Source: Paraburkholderia megapolitana (GTDB lineage: Bacteria; Pseudomonadota; Gammaproteobacteria; Burkholderiales; Burkholderiaceae). Taken from it: DNA of 64,000 nt. The notes beneath the pieces were generated by a model, which saw only the letters and a list, made by a program, of their open reading frames with translations, had not been told where the DNA came from and did not search any database. The first letter of the stretch is position 1. Every line of letters starts with the position of its first letter. Location: the NCBI RefSeq assembly GCF_007556815.1, contig NZ_CP041745.1, positions 3,573,001 to 3,637,000 of the forward strand. The letters are read 5' to 3'. A program made the position numbers and the translations under genes. Shown here one piece after another: positions 61,802 to 64,000 of the stretch.

Positions 61802-63139
61802 ATGTCAGCCGAGATCGATCGTCGCACGGGACCCGCGGAGGCACCTCGTTCGCTCGTGAGATTTGCCGTGGTCACCGTTCTGACGGGCGTGGGCGCTGGC
61901 ATCGGCGGCATGGCGCTCGCGCTCCTGCTGCATGCAATCCAGCACGTCGCCTACGGCTACAGCGTGGCGCACATGATCAGTACGGAAAGCTTCCTCGAAG
62001 GCGTGACCGATACGGTGCCGCTGCGGCGGTTGCTCGTGTTGACGGTGTGCGGGTTGATTGCGGGTTTCGGATGGTGGGCGTTGTATCGTTTCGGCCGCCC
62101 GCTCGTCAGCATCCGGCAGGCCGTGAAAAGCGATAACCCGCGCATGCCGGGTGTCAGCACGACCATCCACGCACTGCTGCAGATCATCACCGTGGCAATG
62201 GGGTCGCCGCTCGGCCGCGAAGTTGCACCGCGCGAAATCGGCTCGGTGTGGGCAGCCTGGCTGGCGCAACGCGCCGGGCTTTCGGTAAGAGACCGGCAGA
62301 TCATGGTGGCCTGCGGTGCCGGAGCCGGTCTCGCGGCGGTTTATAACGTGCCGCTCGGTGGCGCGGTGTTTGTGCTCGAAGTCCTGCTCTGCACGTTCGA
62401 CTGGGCCGTTGTCGTGCCGGCTCTCGCGACCTCCGCGATTGCAGCAGTCGTCGCGTGGATCGGTCTGGGCAACGAGCACCAGTACCAGGTGCCGCAGTTC
62501 ACGCTGACCGCACAACTGATGGTGTCGTCGGTGGTATGCGGACCGCTGTTCGGACTCGCAGCGTATGGCTTTACGCGTCTGACGAGCCGGGCACGCGCAC
62601 TCGCACCGAAAGACTGGCGGCTGCCGGTTCTGACGATACTCAACTTCGCTGTGATCGGCTTGCTTGCGATGTCGTGGCCGCAACTGCTCGGTAACGGCAA
62701 AGGACCGGCGGGGCTCAGCTTCGACAGCCACCTCACAGTCGGGCTAGCGGCGATACTGCTCGTGCTGAAGGTCGTCATCACCAGCAGCAGTCTGCGCAGC
62801 GGCGCCGAAGGTGGCCTGCTTACGCCTGGAATTGCAATCGGCGCACTGTTCGCGCTGGTGATTGCAGGTTTGCTGAATCAGATCTGGCCTGGCATGCAAC
62901 CGGGCGCGTTCGCTATCGTTGGCGCTGCCGCGTTCCTTGCCGCGTCGATGCAGATGCCGATTACCGCCGTCGTTCTGATTCTCGAGTTCACGCGCGTCAA
63001 TCACGATCTGCTGATTCCGATCCTGCTTGCAGTAGGTGGATCGGTCAGCACGCTCAAGCTGGCGGCGCGCTGGTTTCCGTTGCCGTTCGTCCCGGCGAAA
63101 AGGCCGGTTGGTGCGGTCAGCATCGAACGCACGGCGTAA
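61802..63139 (+). CDS. ClC-family chloride channel/transporter
   Basis: A 445-residue membrane protein with about ten hydrophobic segments. The GREGP-type motif appears as PLGREVAPREIG, retaining the gating glutamate, and GGLLTPGIAIGALFA stands for the GGIFAP motif. The N-terminal filter motif GSGIP is not clearly conserved (DNPRMPG instead), so ion selectivity may differ. GGGAG sits 9 bases before ATG 61802, which decides against the ATG at 61775. Role likely ion balance or acid response. Monocistronic. Confidence 0.85.
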   Translation: MSAEIDRRTGPAEAPRSLVRFAVVTVLTGVGAGIGGMALALLLHAIQHVAYGYSVAHMISTESFLEGVTDTVPLRRLLVLTVCGLIAGFGWWALYRFGRPLVSIRQAVKSDNPRMPGVSTTIHALLQIITVAMGSPLGREVAPREIGSVWAAWLAQRAGLSVRDRQIMVACGAGAGLAAVYNVPLGGAVFVLEVLLCTFDWAVVVPALATSAIAAVVAWIGLGNEHQYQVPQFTLTAQLMVSSVVCGPLFGLAAYGFTRLTSRARALAPKDWRLPVLTILNFAVIGLLAMSWPQLLGNGKGPAGLSFDSHLTVGLAAILLVLKVVITSSSLRSGAEGGLLTPGIAIGALFALVIAGLLNQIWPGMQPGAFAIVGAAAFLAASMQMPITAVVLILEFTRVNHDLLIPILLAVGGSVSTLKLAARWFPLPFVPAKRPVGAVSIERTA

Positions 63140-63266
63140 CGATCGGCTTCATCTTTCCATGCAGCGCTCGTAGGGCGCTCATCGCGCTGATTGCGACGTA
63201 CAACACCTGACGTTCGCTCTTATTCCCCGTTGTCGTCGATATTTTCTGTGCACTCGTGCGGTCGCG

Positions 63267-63306
63267 CGATGCCAGCCTGCTCACGCGCGGCATCGTTAAA
63301 GTTTTT
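63267..63306 (+). terminator. Possible terminator after the ClC gene
   Basis: CGATGCC (63267-63273) pairs with GGCATCG (63289-63295), followed by TTAAAGTTTTTT. Confidence 0.45.
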
Positions 63307-63389
63307 TCTAATCGCGGGAATATCGGCGTGTGTGGTGAGGTTTACGGCTATGAACACAGCAGTCGTCCCTCACCACTCAGGAGTTCCAA

Positions 63390-63731
63390 ATGAACAAGCT
63401 CTCTCTTATCGCCGTGTCCTTCGTTGCCATCGCTTCGAGCGGCGTATTCACGAACGCTTTCGCACAGGAAAAGACCCGTGCCGAAGTCCGCCAGGAATTG
63501 ATTCAGGCCGAAAACGACGGGCTGCGTTTCGTCACCGATGCGTCGTATCCCGACGTAAGTCCGATCTACGCGCATCAGGTCGCGCAGATGAAGGCGCAGG
63601 ATACGAGCGGTGTCGGCGCGGCGGCGTCGGGTGCCAGCAGTAGCGGTACGCGCGCGCCGATGAGCAGCGCAAATCACAGTGCGTCGTGTGTTGGACCGGT
63701 GAGCTTCTGCTCGCTGTATTTCGGCAGCTGA
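63390..63731 (+). CDS. DUF4148 domain-containing exported protein
   Basis: A 113-residue protein with a clear signal peptide (MNKLSLIAVSFVAIASSGVF, cleavage near AFAQ) and the DUF4148 core EKTRAEVRQELIQAENDG. The family of small periplasmic proteins is common in Burkholderiaceae and its function is unknown. Two late cysteines (ASCVG, SFCSL) could form a disulfide. A good ribosome binding site (CAGGAG) precedes the start. Monocistronic, convergent with the partial gene at the window end. Confidence 0.8.
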   Translation: MNKLSLIAVSFVAIASSGVFTNAFAQEKTRAEVRQELIQAENDGLRFVTDASYPDVSPIYAHQVAQMKAQDTSGVGAAASGASSSGTRAPMSSANHSASCVGPVSFCSLYFGS

Positions 63732-63761
63732 TGCGCCTTTCAGGCACTCACTATGTTCAAC

Positions 63762-63795
63762 AAAAAACGAAAGCTCCCACCTCGGGGAGCTTTCG
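63762..63795 (-). terminator. Terminator of the partial minus-strand gene
   Basis: Stem CGAAAGCTCCC (63768-63778) / GGGAGCTTTCG (63785-63795). On the minus strand a T-run follows (A-run at 63762-63767 on the plus strand). It may also end the DUF4148 gene. Confidence 0.75.
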
Positions 63796-63835
63796 CTGTC
63801 GCTACCTCATAGACTCGTTGAAGCGTGATCTGCGC

Positions 63836-64000
63836 TCAATTCGGTAACCGTCGCGGAAGCGCTGCAATGCGCGGCCCGCACGATCTCGCGACGCCGAGAC
63901 ATGCCGCGATCGCCTGTTCGCCGAACCACTTCTGCGTATCGAGGTTGTAGTGCACGCTGCCATCCCCACCGCCCAGCGAGCCCCCCTGGAAAATACCGAA
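63836..64000 (-). CDS. 3' end of an unidentified gene
   Basis: The last 54 codons of a minus-strand frame whose start lies beyond the window. The visible part reads FGIFQGGSLGGGDGSVHYNL near the window edge, then QKWFGEQAIAACLGVARSCG, with two cysteines, and ends LPRRLPN. I do not recognise the family from this fragment. A terminator 40 bases downstream supports it being a real gene end. Confidence 0.5.
   Translation of the reverse strand, partial: FGIFQGGSLGGGDGSVHYNLDTQKWFGEQAIAACLGVARSCGPRIAALPRRLPN

Overview
The window reads as a chromosomal stretch of a Burkholderiaceae bacterium, most likely Paraburkholderia or a close relative. The evidence is the high G+C third-position bias, the family-typical proteins, and the beta-proteobacterial core-gene neighbourhoods (slpA-ispH, rpmB-rpmG, clpS-clpA, a stand-alone second fusA, a livHMGF operon). 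No tRNA, rRNA, CRISPR array, phage or insertion sequence was found.

Left part (1-31 kb) is mostly housekeeping. It carries rsuA, an SDR-type epimerase, an ascD-like iron-sulfur flavin reductase and an argD-like aminotransferase with a GNAT acetyltransferase. The branched-chain amino acid ABC operon livHMGF follows, with a decayed substrate-binding gene upstream, then slpA-ispH, radC, rpmB-rpmG, nadB/nadA (convergent), a fatty-acid desaturase and the purN-rsmB-mscS operon. Next come ribF, ileS-lspA, coaBC, an LLM-type flavin oxidoreductase, dut and clpS-clpA. Two genes here, purN and coaBC, each carry one missing base in a G/C run. The restored frames fit the families exactly, so sequencing error is the first suspicion.

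Middle part (31-47 kb) holds cspA with a long leader, a multicopper oxidase with a Cys/His-rich partner, a secreted phosphodiesterase and an orphan HigA-type antitoxin. It continues with icd divergent from rluE across a perfect palindrome, small exported proteins, a second fusA, a His-rich cupin beside a nickel/cobalt permease, the tail of a lost oligopeptide ABC ATPase, a glycine/serine-repeat secreted protein and a Rap1a/Tai-like protein.

Right part (47-64 kb) is accessory and rich in regulators. It has a GntR/UTRA regulator, a CaiB-type CoA transferase divergent from a citrate synthase with a fused DNA-binding domain, and a MocR regulator divergent from a DUF2917 gene over a complex operator. 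A LysR/transporter cluster, a DHA2 efflux pump and an EAL protein with a degenerate active site follow. An ECF sigma factor of SigJ/ECF41 type is divergent from a stand-alone clpP paralogue. Both promoters of that last pair show the same TGTCACG-N16-CGTC element, which suggests that the sigma factor controls itself and a dedicated protease subunit. This is the most interesting candidate system in the window. A ClC-type channel, a DUF4148 protein and a truncated gene close the window.
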